From: Natronococcus sp. AD-5
GTDB taxonomy: Archaea; Halobacteriota; Halobacteria; Halobacteriales; Natrialbaceae
Assembly: GCF_030734285.1 (NCBI RefSeq)
Contig: NZ_CP132294.1
Location: forward strand, 930,001-994,000
Direction of reading: 5' to 3'
DNA length: 64,000 nucleotides
Each line of letters begins with the position of its first letter. The stretch's first letter is position 1. The notes beneath the pieces were generated by a model. It made no database searches, had not been told where the DNA came from, and was given only the letters and a program-made list of their open reading frames with translations. The position numbers and the translations under genes were made by a program. This document shows, one piece after another, positions 1 to 8,861 of this stretch.

Positions 1-959
1 TCGCGCGCGAGGGGCGCGAGCTGGTCGCGAATCGCCTCGACCACGAGGCCGTGCTCGCGCTGGAACTTCCGGCTGTCGACCATCCGCTCGACGTGCTCGT
101 CGTCCTCCTCGGGGGTCTCTCCGCGCGGAACGGAGCCCGCGAGCGCCTCGGTCTCAACGCGGTCGCCGCGTTTCGAGACCAGTCGCTCGGGGGGCGCGCC
201 GAAGAACGTCCCGCCGCCCTCGCGCCCGATCAGGAACCGATAACAGTTCGGATACTGGCGACGCAGCCGCTCGAGCGTCGCGGGGACGTCGACCGCCCCG
301 TCGAGTTCGACCGAGAGCGCCTGCGCGAGGACGACCTTCGTGAGGTCGTCGTTCGCGATTCGGTCGAGCGCCGTCTCGACTTGGGCCTGCCACGCCGCGG
401 GCGCGGTCGTGCGACGCGTCGAGCGAACGCCGGGTCCCGATCCGCTCGGACGCATCGCCGGCAGGTCGATCAGCCGTTCGTGCCAGTCCTCGAGGCGGCG
501 CGCCGCCTCGTCCGCCTGCCGTGCGACCGTCGTGAGCCACGTGCCGTCGTCGCTCCGGGTGACGAGCACCCGCGGAACGACGAACGACGCCGGCTCGAAG
601 CCGTTCCAGGGCGGATCGGGCTCGTGGCCGTCGTGAAACGAAAAGCCGCCGAACGCGCGCGGACGAGCGACCGCGGGGCCGACGTGATCGAAGCCGTCGA
701 ACGCCGCGGCGGCCTGCGTTCGGATCTCGTCGAACCGCTCCGGGCCGCTGGCGGCGAACCGGGCGGCGACGCCGCGTCCGACGACCTCGAGCCCGTCGGG
801 CGTCGCCCACTGGATGCGACACGCGTCGTCGGCCTCGACGATCGCACCGAAGGAAACGTCCTCGAGTTCGCGACACCGGCTCACCAACTCGGTACTCTCT
901 CCCGCGCTCGCCGGCCGCGAGTCGCCAATCAGTTGTCGCCCGCCCGACGTTCGATCCAT
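1..959 (-). CDS. menF: Isochorismate synthase, partial (C-terminus beyond the window)
   Basis: Chorismate-binding family enzyme that converts chorismate to isochorismate, the first step of menaquinone synthesis. The minus strand reads through the window edge without a stop, so the C-terminal catalytic part is missing. The visible part includes the conserved stretches 'FLIGREGGGTFFGAPPERL' and 'TEALAGSVPRG', typical of the isochorismate/anthranilate/salicylate synthase fold. The ATG at 957-959 begins 'MDRTSGGRQLIGDSR'. Menaquinone is the usual haloarchaeal quinone, which favours isochorismate over anthranilate or p-aminobenzoate synthesis. Remaining men genes would be expected to the left (inference). 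Confidence 0.88.
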   Translation of the reverse strand, partial: MDRTSGGRQLIGDSRPASAGESTELVSRCRELEDVSFGAIVEADDACRIQWATPDGLEVVGRGVAARFAASGPERFDEIRTQAAAAFDGFDHVGPAVARPRAFGGFSFHDGHEPDPPWNGFEPASFVVPRVLVTRSDDGTWLTTVARQADEAARRLEDWHERLIDLPAMRPSGSGPGVRSTRRTTAPAAWQAQVETALDRIANDDLTKVVLAQALSVELDGAVDVPATLERLRRQYPNCYRFLIGREGGGTFFGAPPERLVSKRGDRVETEALAGSVPRGETPEEDDEHVERMVDSRKFQREHGLVVEAIRDQLAPLAR

Positions 960-1000
960 CGAACGCACGTCGGGACTGCCGCGCCTTCAGCCTAACTATT

Positions 1001-1606
1001 CTAGCTGTACCGCTCCTCGTTCCACGGATTCGCCGTCTCGGAGTAACCGCGCCGCTCCCAGTAGCCCGGTTCGGGTTCGGTGAGAAACTCGATGCCGTCG
1101 ACCCACTTTGCGCCCTTGTAGGCGTACTTGTGTGGGGTGACGACCCGCAGCGGACCGCCGTGATCCGCCGGCAGCTCCTCGCCGTCGTAGGCCCACGCGA
1201 AGAGGACCTCGTCGCGGAGACAGTCCTCGAGCGGCAGGTCCGTGGTGTAGTCGTCGAGCGCCGAGAACATGACGTGGACCGCACCCTCACGAACGCCGGC
1301 CCGTTCGGCGATGGTGGGGAAGGGAACTCCCGTGAACGCGCAGTCGAACTTGCTCCAGCCGGTGACGCAGTGAAAGTCCTGACGCTGGGTCACCGTCGGC
1401 AGCTCCCGGAACTCCTCCCAGGAGAAGGAAAGCTCCTCCTCGACGGCGCCGGTGACGGTGAACTCCCAGGTTTCGGGATCCCACTCCGGCGTGCCGCTCT
1501 TCGAGAGCACCGGGAACGCGGACGTTTCGCGCTGTCCCGGCGGCAGCCGCTCCTCGCCGAACTCCCGGTACAGTTCCGTGACGTCGGTCATATCGTTCGT
1601 GCTCAT
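1001..1606 (-). CDS. Molybdopterin-dependent oxidoreductase, sulfite oxidase/YedY-like fold
   Basis: A 201-residue protein made only of the oxidoreductase molybdopterin-binding domain. The segment 'QDFHCVTGWSKFDCAF' contains the cysteine expected to bind the molybdenum, in the usual 'CxxGW' setting, and 'YTTDLPLEDCLRDEVLFAW' and 'HGGPLRVVTPHKYAYKG' are also family hallmarks. There is no signal peptide and no membrane anchor, so a cytoplasmic location is likely. The substrate cannot be told from sequence. Family members oxidise sulfite or reduce methionine sulfoxide and related compounds. It lies 41 bp from the start of menF in the same direction, and the two may be cotranscribed. Confidence 0.85.
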   Translation of the reverse strand: MSTNDMTDVTELYREFGEERLPPGQRETSAFPVLSKSGTPEWDPETWEFTVTGAVEEELSFSWEEFRELPTVTQRQDFHCVTGWSKFDCAFTGVPFPTIAERAGVREGAVHVMFSALDDYTTDLPLEDCLRDEVLFAWAYDGEELPADHGGPLRVVTPHKYAYKGAKWVDGIEFLTEPEPGYWERRGYSETANPWNEERYS

Positions 1607-1892
1607 ACACGGGAGGTGGAACTCCGCTCACGTAGGTGTGACGCTGTGCTGTCAGCGTCGTCGACCGGTGAGCGGTTCTCGATAGCGGTTTCCGGGGTGA
1701 TAGGCCGGCCATACGTTCGTTCAGGGAACCGGTAGTTGCGACCGCGAGACAAACGGCCGGAAGAAATATCGGATTTGCCGGTCGGTACCGCCGGCGAAAC
1801 GGTCTGTAATAGTCGGAACGAGGCCACAACTTGGGGGTACCTCGCGAAACCCTCGCCACCCCTTAGTACGGTGTTATCCACCAGAGCAGTGT

Positions 1893-2192
1893 ATGGAGAG
1901 CAGACAACAGATGACGGAACGAGAGGTCTCCGGACAGGCAGCTGAAGAAGTCGGCGAACAGGCCATGGGCCCCGCGTTTATGGCAGCCGCCGCCTCGGTC
2001 GGGCTGTCGTGGTACTACTTTTTCGTCCGTGGTGACCGCGAACGGGGGATTTTCGTCGGGCTCTGGCCGCCGACCATCCTCGCGTTCGCGAGCTACTTCA
2101 ACCAGCGAAAGATGCGCCAGAAGATCGATTCGATGACCCAGCCCGGGACGACGCTCAAAAACGCGATCGACTCCATGATGGGGAACAAGTAA
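1893..2192 (+). CDS. Small haloarchaeal membrane protein, function unknown
   Basis: A 99-residue protein with a hydrophilic N-terminus, then two hydrophobic stretches (about residues 28-47 and 53-70), then a basic and polar tail ending 'AIDSMMGNK'. It is probably an inner-membrane protein with two segments. I do not recognise a family with a known function. A second ATG six codons downstream (1911, 'MTEREVSG') is an equally possible start. It is divergent from the molybdopterin oxidoreductase, with a 286-bp gap that holds no other supported gene. Confidence 0.7.
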   Translation: MESRQQMTEREVSGQAAEEVGEQAMGPAFMAAAASVGLSWYYFFVRGDRERGIFVGLWPPTILAFASYFNQRKMRQKIDSMTQPGTTLKNAIDSMMGNK

Positions 2193-2298
2193 CCCCCTCC
2201 CCTCCCCCGTTCGGTTCCTCGCCGACGCGACTCGGCCAGCGGTGTCGGTAGCTCGTTCCCGCTCCCACGCCAAGAGAACAATAGTTTCACGCGAGAAA

Positions 2299-2308
2299 TT
2301 TTTTCTTT
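2299..2308 (+). terminator. Oligo(T) run, probable archaeal terminator
   Basis: TTTTTTCTTT about 107 bp after the stop of the small membrane protein. Oligo(T) on the coding strand is enough for archaeal RNA polymerase termination. The run stands out in very GC-rich DNA. Confidence 0.4.
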
Positions 2309-2366
2309 CCCATCGACGTAGATTGCCCGTCAGAGCTAAATACCCCCTCGCCGAAAGCCGAATCAG

Positions 2367-2591
2367 ATGCCGAAAGTAGAGATCACCATCCCGGAACACC
2401 TCGAGATGCAGATCGCGCAAATGGTCGAGCGCGGCGAGTTCGTCAACCGCGAGGAAGCGATCGAGGATCTCCTGTCGACGGGTATCAAGGCCTACAAGAC
2501 CAGCGGACCGATGGACGAGGAAGAGGAAGGAATGGGTACCGGACTCGAAGACGACGGAATGATGGGCCACGACGACGAGTACGTTTTCTGA
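2367..2591 (+). CDS. Ribbon-helix-helix (CopG-like) DNA-binding protein
   Basis: A 74-residue protein. Residues 1-45 fit a ribbon-helix-helix fold: a short strand 'KVEITIPEHLEMQI' and a helix pair including 'FVNREEAIEDLLSTGIKAY'. The tail (about residues 50-74) is very acidic and methionine/glycine-rich. It is likely a dimeric DNA-binding regulator, with no target visible. It converges on the small membrane-anchored gene at 2595, leaving only 3 bp between the stop codons. Confidence 0.75.
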   Translation: MPKVEITIPEHLEMQIAQMVERGEFVNREEAIEDLLSTGIKAYKTSGPMDEEEEGMGTGLEDDGMMGHDDEYVF

Positions 2592-2594
2592 TTT

Positions 2595-2789
2595 TTACAG
2601 GCCGAGTGCGAGCAACGGAATCCCGAACGCGATCAGGGCTCCGACGAGCACGACTGCGATGCCGACGCCGACGTCGCGCGTCGTGTATTCGCTCATCGGT
2701 GCGGTCGTTCGGTCGGCCTCGAGGTCGTGGCCGACGTCGGCACCCGAATCGTGATCAACCGCAGGGTCAGTGTCGCTGTCGTCTGCCAT
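2595..2789 (-). CDS. Small acidic protein with one C-terminal membrane segment
   Basis: A 64-residue protein starting 'MADDSDTDPAVDHDSG'. The first 40 residues are acidic and cytoplasmic, and the last 20 ('VGVGIAVVLVGALIAFGIPL') form one membrane helix at the extreme C-terminus, so it looks tail-anchored. The open frame extends further upstream to 2951, but the added part is arginine- and proline-rich in the manner of a non-coding frame, so the ATG at 2787-2789 was chosen. No function is recognised. Several such small haloarchaeal proteins exist as domains of unknown function. Confidence 0.65.
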   Translation of the reverse strand: MADDSDTDPAVDHDSGADVGHDLEADRTTAPMSEYTTRDVGVGIAVVLVGALIAFGIPLLALGL

Positions 2790-2929
2790 ACCTGCGTGTT
2801 GCCGGCTCGGCATCTTAAAGATACCTACAGCGATGCGCGCGGACGGCCCCGGCTCAGAGGGAGACGTTCGGTGACGAATCTTCCCTCCGCTCGGACCCCG
2901 GCGCGTCCACCGATCGTTCGATTCAGACG

Positions 2930-2937
2930 GCTTTACT
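2930..2937 (+). promoter_or_regulatory. TATA-like element for hisF
   Basis: 'GGCTTTACTACC' lies about 29-36 bp before the hisF ATG, the usual spacing for a leaderless haloarchaeal transcript. Confidence 0.5.
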
Positions 2938-2965
2938 ACCCCGAGTACCAACGTCCGGCTAACAA

Positions 2966-3781
2966 ATGGCCCTGACCAAGCGAGTCATCCCGTGTATCGA
3001 CGTCGACCTGGACGAAGACGGGAACCCGGCGGTCTACACCGGCGTTCACTTCGAGGATCTGCAGTACACCGGCGACCCGGTCGAGATGGCCCGGGCGTAC
3101 AACGAGGCGGGCGCCGACGAGTTCGTCTTCCTCGACATCACCGCGTCCGCGGAGGGACGCGAGACCATGCTCGACGTCGTCCGCGACGTCGCCGACGAGG
3201 TGTTCATCCCGCTCACCGTGGGCGGCGGCATCCGAACCGCCGAGGACATCAAGGAGACGCTGCGGGCCGGCGCCGACAAGGTCTCGATCACGACCGGCGC
3301 GCTCGAGCGACCCGAACTCATCACCGAAGGCGCGCGCGCGTTCGGCAGCCAGTGTATCGTCATCAGCGTCGACGCCAGGCGTCGCTTCGACGAGGGTGGC
3401 GAACACTACGTCGAGATCGACGGCGAGTCCTGCTGGTTCGAGTGCACGAAGAAGGGCGGCCGCGAGGGGACCGGAATCGACGTCCTCGAGTGGGCGAAGG
3501 AAGCCGAAACCCGCGGCGCCGGCGAGCTGTTCGTCAACTCCATCGACAAGGACGGTACCAAGGACGGCTACGACGTTCCGCTGACGAAAGCCGTCTGCGA
3601 CGCCGTCGACACGCCGGTCATCGCCTCGTCGGGCTGTGGCGGCCCCGAAGACATGTACGAGGTGTTTACCGAGGCCGGCGCCGACGCCGGGCTCGCGGCG
3701 TCGATCTTCCACTTCGACGAGCACTCGATCCAGGAGTGTAAAGCGTATCTGGACGATCGCGACGTTCCGGTTCGTCTCTAA
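2966..3781 (+). CDS. hisF: Imidazole glycerol phosphate synthase cyclase subunit HisF
   Basis: The TIM-barrel cyclase subunit of IGP synthase, which uses ammonia from HisH to close the imidazole ring in histidine synthesis. The protein has 271 residues, normal for haloarchaea. Diagnostic parts are '[18 protein letters not shown]' (first catalytic Asp), '[17 protein letters not shown]' (phosphate-binding loop) and '[13 protein letters not shown]' (second catalytic Asp). The other his genes are not in the window, which fits the scattered his genes of haloarchaea. Confidence 0.97.
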   Translation: MALTKRVIPCIDVDLDEDGNPAVYTGVHFEDLQYTGDPVEMARAYNEAGADEFVFLDITASAEGRETMLDVVRDVADEVFIPLTVGGGIRTAEDIKETLRAGADKVSITTGALERPELITEGARAFGSQCIVISVDARRRFDEGGEHYVEIDGESCWFECTKKGGREGTGIDVLEWAKEAETRGAGELFVNSIDKDGTKDGYDVPLTKAVCDAVDTPVIASSGCGGPEDMYEVFTEAGADAGLAASIFHFDEHSIQECKAYLDDRDVPVRL

Positions 3782-3841
3782 ATCGCCCTTCGAGGACCGT
3801 CCCGGTGAGTCGTCCGTCACGCCGTCGCACTTCGGCGCCGA

Positions 3842-4279
3842 TTACGTCCACTCCTCGAGGGCGCCCCACGATCGCGTCTCGCCGGCGCGGATCGCGACGA
3901 TCGGTCGCTCGCGGAGGGCGTGGTCGTCGTACTGCTCGTAGGTCGACCGAAGCGCGCGAACGGCCGTTTCGTGGCCGCTCTCGTCCGGGTGAATCACCTC
4001 GGCCCGCCCGCGGACCTGCACCCACGCGAGGCGAGCCCAGTTCTCGCTGTAACGGTCGACGAGCACCGTGACCCGCGGATTCGACCGAATATTCCGGACC
4101 CGTTGGAGCTCTCGCGTGGATTTCGGTTTCTCGTCGATCGCCGAGACGAGTCGCAACCCGTTCTCCCCGTCGACGAGCGCGTAGCAGATCGGAACGGCGT
4201 GCGGTCGATTCCGCGCGTCGACCGTCGCCAGCGATCCGACCCGAGCCCCCTCGAGGAACGCTCGCTCTGCCGGCGTCAT
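3842..4279 (-). CDS. PPOX-class F420-dependent oxidoreductase (split-barrel flavin fold)
   Basis: A 145-residue split-barrel protein starting 'MTPAERAFLEGARVG'. The core 'VGSLATVDARNRPHAVPI' followed by 'IRSNPRVTVLVDRY' and 'WVQVRGRAEVIHPDE' is typical of the pyridoxamine-phosphate-oxidase-like family, and the ending 'ETRSWGALEEW' resembles the subgroup that binds deazaflavin F420. It probably reduces or oxidises a small cytoplasmic substrate. The start at 4277-4279 is preferred over the ATG at 4358-4360 because the extra 27 residues are basic and unlike the family. Confidence 0.78.
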   Translation of the reverse strand: MTPAERAFLEGARVGSLATVDARNRPHAVPICYALVDGENGLRLVSAIDEKPKSTRELQRVRNIRSNPRVTVLVDRYSENWARLAWVQVRGRAEVIHPDESGHETAVRALRSTYEQYDDHALRERPIVAIRAGETRSWGALEEWT

Positions 4280-4399
4280 ACGGAGACCTCGATGGCGAGC
4301 GGGAAAAGCGCTGGTCTCGGTTCGTGCACTCTCCGTTCGACGGGTCGGCGAGATCGGCATCCAATACGCTTATAGCTCCGCGGTCGCGCCCTTCTATCA

Positions 4400-5233
4400 G
4401 TGAAGTGGCGGTGCACCTGGTGTGGCAAACCACACGCGGAAGACGATCCCCCCTGCGACGCGTGCGGACACAATACCTTCGAGAAGGCAGTCGTCCGGCG
4501 GGAAGGAGAGGCGCCGCCACGGACGGAGACCGTCGACACCGGCACGACCTACGTCTGGGTCTGTCCGAACTGCGGCCGCGAGCACGTCAGGTACAATCCG
4601 CCCTGTGCCCGCTGTGGCGAGCACGACCTCGAGAAGACCGAACAGACCTACGACAGCGTCGACCGCGACCTCGACGTCCCCGGCTGGCTCGAGGTCGCGA
4701 AACCCTACGTCCCGGCGTTCGCCGTCATCGGACTCGTCGCGCTGCTGTTCGCGGCGGGGATCGTCTCGCCGTCGATCCTGCCCGGAATCGGTCACCCCTC
4801 CCCGCCCGACGCGCCGGGCGACGGAACCGAAGTAGCCGGGATCGACCTCGAGGAGACCGAACTGCTGGTCCACGAGCGACTCGAATCGGAACGAACCGGC
4901 GGCGGGACGCGGTACGACGACGACCTCGCGGCGTTCGCGGAGTACCACAACCGGGCGTTCGTGGCACAGGAGTACGACGACGCGAATCCCGATCCCGCCG
5001 GGCGCGACGAATTCGGCGTCGATTGCAGCGTCGATCCCGCCAGCAGGTCGCTTTCGCTCACCGGTTCACCGATCGACGACTACAACGACGAGGCGGCCCT
5101 CGCCGACGATATCGCCGCCGCGCTGCTCGCCTCGTCGATCGGCGACGACGTCCGGACCAGCTATCCGGGCGAAGGGCTCGACGTCCACGCGACCGACGAC
5201 GGCGCCGTCCACGTTACCTACGTCAGCTGCTGA
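4400..5233 (+). CDS. Two zinc ribbons plus membrane segment plus degenerate CAP/SCP-like domain
   Basis: A 277-residue protein with a GTG start. Two zinc ribbons, 'CTWCGKPHAEDDPPCDAC' (about residues 5-22) and 'CPNCGREHVRYNPPCARC' (about 55-72), are followed by one membrane helix (about 100-125, 'AFAVIGLVALLFAAGI'). The C-terminal outer part includes 'LLVHERLESERTGGGTRYDD' and 'FAEYHNRAFVAQEYDDAN', which resembles a CAP/SCP domain. That assignment is tentative. The zinc ribbons would lie inside and the CAP-like part outside the cell. Its role is unknown, and the architecture could link an intracellular partner to the cell surface. Confidence 0.7.
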   Translation: MKWRCTWCGKPHAEDDPPCDACGHNTFEKAVVRREGEAPPRTETVDTGTTYVWVCPNCGREHVRYNPPCARCGEHDLEKTEQTYDSVDRDLDVPGWLEVAKPYVPAFAVIGLVALLFAAGIVSPSILPGIGHPSPPDAPGDGTEVAGIDLEETELLVHERLESERTGGGTRYDDDLAAFAEYHNRAFVAQEYDDANPDPAGRDEFGVDCSVDPASRSLSLTGSPIDDYNDEAALADDIAAALLASSIGDDVRTSYPGEGLDVHATDDGAVHVTYVSC

Positions 5234-5316
5234 GTTGGGCCGTCGGCGGAGACGCGCACTCTTCCCTTGGCAAGGAAGTAACGCGCGACGAAACGAGTCC
5301 GGTCGAGAAAAGCGGC

Positions 5317-5601
5317 TTAGGCTGCCGCCTCGAAGGCGTCGCGGAAGCGGATCGCCTTCTCGCGAACGTCGACCGCGGCCTCCTCTAAGGCCTCGAGGGG
5401 ATCGACGCCGGCTTCGGTCTTGATCGTCAGGATCGGCTCCGTCTGTCCGCCCGACTGTTCGGGATTCACGTCGTACGTTGCCGCGCTCACGTCGTCGTGC
5501 TCGAGGAGCGCGCCCTTGAGGACGTTCATGAACGTGTGATCCTCGCCGGCGATCTCGATCGAGAGTTCGTCCTCGCTGCTCTCGGTGACCCGCAGTTCCA
5601 T
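5317..5601 (-). CDS. rpo11: DNA-directed RNA polymerase subunit Rpo11 (RpoL)
   Basis: A 94-residue subunit that pairs with Rpo3 in the assembly platform of archaeal RNA polymerase, matching eukaryotic Rpb11. '[20 protein letters not shown]' is the conserved dimer-interface segment, followed by '[17 protein letters not shown]'. The start 'MELRVTESS' at 5599-5601 gives the normal family length. A longer in-frame extension begins in the divergent promoter region and is not credible. It is divergent from the rhomboid gene. Confidence 0.95.
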   Translation of the reverse strand: MELRVTESSEDELSIEIAGEDHTFMNVLKGALLEHDDVSAATYDVNPEQSGGQTEPILTIKTEAGVDPLEALEEAAVDVREKAIRFRDAFEAAA

Positions 5602-5688
5602 GTCCCTTTCTGGGGCCGTCAGCCGCTTGTACCTTTCCTTTTCGAGCCCTGCCGTTGGGTACACGATCGTCGCGGCCGTGGAGAAATT

Positions 5689-5695
5689 CATATAC
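5689..5695 (+). promoter_or_regulatory. TATA-like element for the rhomboid gene
   Basis: 'TTCATATACGG' is centred about 26 bp upstream of the ATG at 5718. This also supports that start over the earlier in-frame ATG at 5655. Confidence 0.45.
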
Positions 5696-5717
5696 GGATC
5701 CGGCCAAATCACGGGAC

Positions 5718-7526
5718 ATGGATCCGATCGCGGCCGCGGTCGCGGGGCTAGTCGTCGTCGCGCTGCTCGGTTCCGCGGCGATCGTCCGGCGGCTTCATCG
5801 ACCGGACCGGCCGTGGGCCGGGATCGCGCGTGCGCGACTCGTGATGGGCGTCCCGTGGGGATCGCTGGTCGTGATCGTCGCGGTCTGCGTCGTCTATCTT
5901 TTCGTGCAGGACGGAATCACGGATCCCTCGAATCCCGTCGCGGTTCCGTACCGCGCCTGGTCGTACTTCTACCCGCTCGGGATGCTCACCGCGTCGTTTT
6001 CGCACGTCGGACCGACGCACCTCGTCGGGAACGTCCTGGGTGCGGCCGTCGCCGCACCGATCGCCGAGTACGCCTGGGGGCACTACCCGGACGACCGCGA
6101 AGCCGAGGCGGCCGAGTCGTGGCGAACCGACCCCTGGGTGCGCGCGCTGGTCGGATTCCCGCTGACCGTTTTCGCCGTCGGACTGGTCACCAGCCTCTTC
6201 GCGCTCGGGCCCGTGATCGGCTTCTCGGGGCTCGTCTTCGCGTTCGCCGGCTTCGCCATCGTCCACTACCCGATCGTGACGCTCGTCGGCGTACTCGGCG
6301 TGCAGGGGGCGCTCCTGACGATATTCCGGGCGCTACAGCGTCCGATCAACGTCTACGTCGCCGAGCCGAGCCCGCCGGGGCCGCCCACGTGGGCGACGAT
6401 CGCCATTCAGGGCCACGCGCTCGGATTCTTTATCGGCGTCGTCCTCGGAATCGCGCTGCTGCGACGCCGCGGTACCCGCCCCGACCCCCTCCACCTCTGG
6501 ATCGCCGTCCTGCTGTTCGGCTTCGCCAAGTCGCTGTGGGCGATCTACTGGTTCGGCGGCGACGACACGTTCGTCCTCTTTCGGGGACCCGGGGTCGTCG
6601 TCGTCGCGGTACTCGCGATCGTGATCACGCTCGCAGCCACCGGCTCCGAGAGGCCGATCGTCCCGCGACGCTTCCGAAAACGAATCCGAGCGTCGGAGGC
6701 GCGCTCGAGCGACGGATCGTCGCCCGGCACGCGACCGCTCGAGATGGTCGACGGTCGCTCCGGCCGCGCCGACGCCAACCCGCGACTCGAGCGCATCGTC
6801 GAGATCGCGCGCGGAGCCCGGACGAGCGAACCGACGCCCGAATTGAGCCGGCGACGGGCGGCGTTCCTGATCGTTCTCGTCGTGACCGCAGTGCTCGCCG
6901 GACTAGCCGTCCCCGCCAATCTACTCCTGGTCGAGGACGACCCGTCCTCGGAGACGCACGTCGATATCCAGGGGTACACCGTCGAGTACGCCGAAAACGT
7001 CGAGAACGAACTCGTCTCCCCGGTCGCCGTGGGGCCGTTCGACGACGCCGTCTCCCTCGAGTCGAGCGGCGTGATCGTCCGGAGCGACCAGCGCCAGATC
7101 TGGCTCGAGGCGGTGACGAGCCGGCGCCTCGAGTTCACCGGCGAGGAGACGGTCCACCTCGGCGGCCCCGGCTGGCGGGAAGCCGTCCACGTCGAGCGAA
7201 CCGGCTGGGAACCGGTCGGCAACGAGACGGTCTACCAGGTCTGGATCGAGGGCGGCGGCGAGGATCGACAGCTCGCCCACGAGTCCGGCGACTCGCGCGC
7301 GGACGTTCGAATCGACGACCGCTCGGTGACGGTCGCCTCCGACGACGGCGAGTTCGTCCTCGAGGTCGCCGAGGTCGGCGGAGACGACGCCGCGACGGCC
7401 CCGATCCCCGGGGAGGGGCGCTCGACCGACGCGGGCGGACTCGCGTTTGAGCGCGACGACGGGACGATCTACGCGGTCTCGAACGGAACGGAGGTCGCCG
7501 TCGCAACCGAGGAAACGTACGATTGA
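5718..7526 (+). CDS. Rhomboid-family intramembrane serine protease with extracytoplasmic C-terminal domain
   Basis: A 602-residue membrane protein. The N-terminal half has the rhomboid fold: 'THLVGNVLG' (H-x3-N), '[12 protein letters not shown]' with the catalytic Ser at about residue 170, and '[10 protein letters not shown]' with the catalytic His at about residue 233. Rhomboids cut transmembrane helices of other proteins within the membrane. After an Arg-rich cytoplasmic linker (about 310-375) a further membrane helix ('[18 protein letters not shown]') leads to a beta-rich, acidic domain of about 200 residues that should lie outside the cell. That domain is not recognised and could select substrates (inference). 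Confidence 0.88.
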   Translation: MDPIAAAVAGLVVVALLGSAAIVRRLHRPDRPWAGIARARLVMGVPWGSLVVIVAVCVVYLFVQDGITDPSNPVAVPYRAWSYFYPLGMLTASFSHVGPTHLVGNVLGAAVAAPIAEYAWGHYPDDREAEAAESWRTDPWVRALVGFPLTVFAVGLVTSLFALGPVIGFSGLVFAFAGFAIVHYPIVTLVGVLGVQGALLTIFRALQRPINVYVAEPSPPGPPTWATIAIQGHALGFFIGVVLGIALLRRRGTRPDPLHLWIAVLLFGFAKSLWAIYWFGGDDTFVLFRGPGVVVVAVLAIVITLAATGSERPIVPRRFRKRIRASEARSSDGSSPGTRPLEMVDGRSGRADANPRLERIVEIARGARTSEPTPELSRRRAAFLIVLVVTAVLAGLAVPANLLLVEDDPSSETHVDIQGYTVEYAENVENELVSPVAVGPFDDAVSLESSGVIVRSDQRQIWLEAVTSRRLEFTGEETVHLGGPGWREAVHVERTGWEPVGNETVYQVWIEGGGEDRQLAHESGDSRADVRIDDRSVTVASDDGEFVLEVAEVGGDDAATAPIPGEGRSTDAGGLAFERDDGTIYAVSNGTEVAVATEETYD

Positions 7527-7573
7527 GATGCGACTCGCTATCGCGTCTGGGTGCCGAATGCGAACCCGGACCG

Positions 7574-8716
7574 TCAGTTGCGCTCCTCTCCGGAAATGTC
7601 CCCGTCCTCGTATCCCGCCGCTCTGAAGAACCGCCGTTCGATGATCCTCGCGGCGATGTTGATGAGATCGTCTCCCTCCCGCGACGCGTCCGCGAACAGA
7701 CCGAGCGGAATCTGTGCGGCCGCCCTGTCGTCGTGACCCCCGGCGGAGCCGACGTCGCCGAACACCTTCTCGAGAAGGGTTCCCAGATTGACCCGCGAGT
7801 CGGTCGATCGGGCGCTGACGTGTATCTCGTCGCCGCTGATACCGAAGACGAGAACGGTCTGTACGCCCTCGAGGTTCAGCAGGTAGTCCGCCGCCTGCGG
7901 AAGCACGTCCCGTTCCGGGCTCCGACCGACGCTCGCGACGAGGTACGCCGATTGAACGGTGCGGGTTCGGATGGCCTCGGCGATGGCGTCGACCGTGATT
8001 TCAGACAGCGGCGGGTCGTTCATCTCCCTGAGAAGGCTGAGATCGACGAACGGGTGGAGGTACAGCGCCGCCACGTACTCCTTTTCGGTGACGTTCTGGA
8101 GGAAATCGAGCGTCTCCCGGCGAATCGCGAACAGGAGCGCCGTCGCCAGCTCCGAGTCGAGCGGAAGGTCGAGCGCCCGGTGGTACTCGACGATGATCGA
8201 CGTCGTGCTGCTGTACTCCTCACGTACGTCGACGAACGTCGCCGGGGGTTCGTCTGCGGGATGGTGATCGATCACGATATCGACGGTCGTTTCGGGCGGA
8301 AGACTGTTGTTCCGCCCGGGAATCGAACAGTCCACCAGCGCGATACGGTCGAACTCCGCGACGGCGTCCGCCGTACACTGCTCGAGTTCGATGTCGAGGA
8401 GGTTCACGAAGACTCGATTCTGCGGATGGGTGACTTCGCCGCCGTAGAAGAACGTCACGTCCCAGACGCTCGCGTACTCGGCGACGCGCTCGAGGGCAAG
8501 CGCGCTCGCCAGACAGTCCGGATCCGGGTTATCGTGACAGATGATGGCCAGCGACTCCGTGTCGGACAGCAAATCGACCAGCCGCTCGGCACGGGATACT
8601 TCGATCGACGGTTCGTCCGCGGAGCGATCCTCGGCCGTCGCGTCGTCTTCTTCGACTGTTCCTCCTTCTGCAGAGTCCGTCTCTGCGGTCTCCGAAGGAG
8701 GCTGTTCGTTGGCCAT
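7574..8716 (-). CDS. DHH-family phosphoesterase (RecJ/NrnA-like)
   Basis: A 380-residue protein. An acidic, disordered N-terminus (about 45 residues) precedes a DHH domain with 'CHDNPDPDCLASALALERV' (motif I), 'LVDCSIPGRNN' (motif II) and 'VIDHHPADEP' (the DHH motif proper). The C-terminal DHHA1 part includes 'VSARSTDSRVNLGTLLEKVF' and 'GSAGGHDDRAAAQIPLG', the usual substrate-binding GGHxxxAG loop. It is likely a metal-dependent phosphodiesterase acting on short oligonucleotides or a cyclic dinucleotide. The open frame continues upstream over the METTL5 gene as an antigenic-looking Arg/Ser-rich shadow, so the ATG at 8714-8716 was chosen. Confidence 0.88.
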   Translation of the reverse strand: MANEQPPSETAETDSAEGGTVEEDDATAEDRSADEPSIEVSRAERLVDLLSDTESLAIICHDNPDPDCLASALALERVAEYASVWDVTFFYGGEVTHPQNRVFVNLLDIELEQCTADAVAEFDRIALVDCSIPGRNNSLPPETTVDIVIDHHPADEPPATFVDVREEYSSTTSIIVEYHRALDLPLDSELATALLFAIRRETLDFLQNVTEKEYVAALYLHPFVDLSLLREMNDPPLSEITVDAIAEAIRTRTVQSAYLVASVGRSPERDVLPQAADYLLNLEGVQTVLVFGISGDEIHVSARSTDSRVNLGTLLEKVFGDVGSAGGHDDRAAAQIPLGLFADASREGDDLINIAARIIERRFFRAAGYEDGDISGEERN

Positions 8717-8861
8717 GCGTGGTTCCGGCCAGTTAGGCCGGGTGAGCCGCGTTCTATCGACTTCTCTTTGCCGGATAAAGACGCTTGTCGCTGCAGTTGC
8801 CACCTCGTTTAACGGAACTCGGGCCAGACGGTGCGAAGACCATGTAATAGCACGCGAGACG

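Noticed and set aside
5585-7450. A 621-codon open frame with Arg-rich translation
   Set aside because: It overlaps the rhomboid gene in another frame and has no recognisable domain, while the rhomboid frame has full catalytic motifs.
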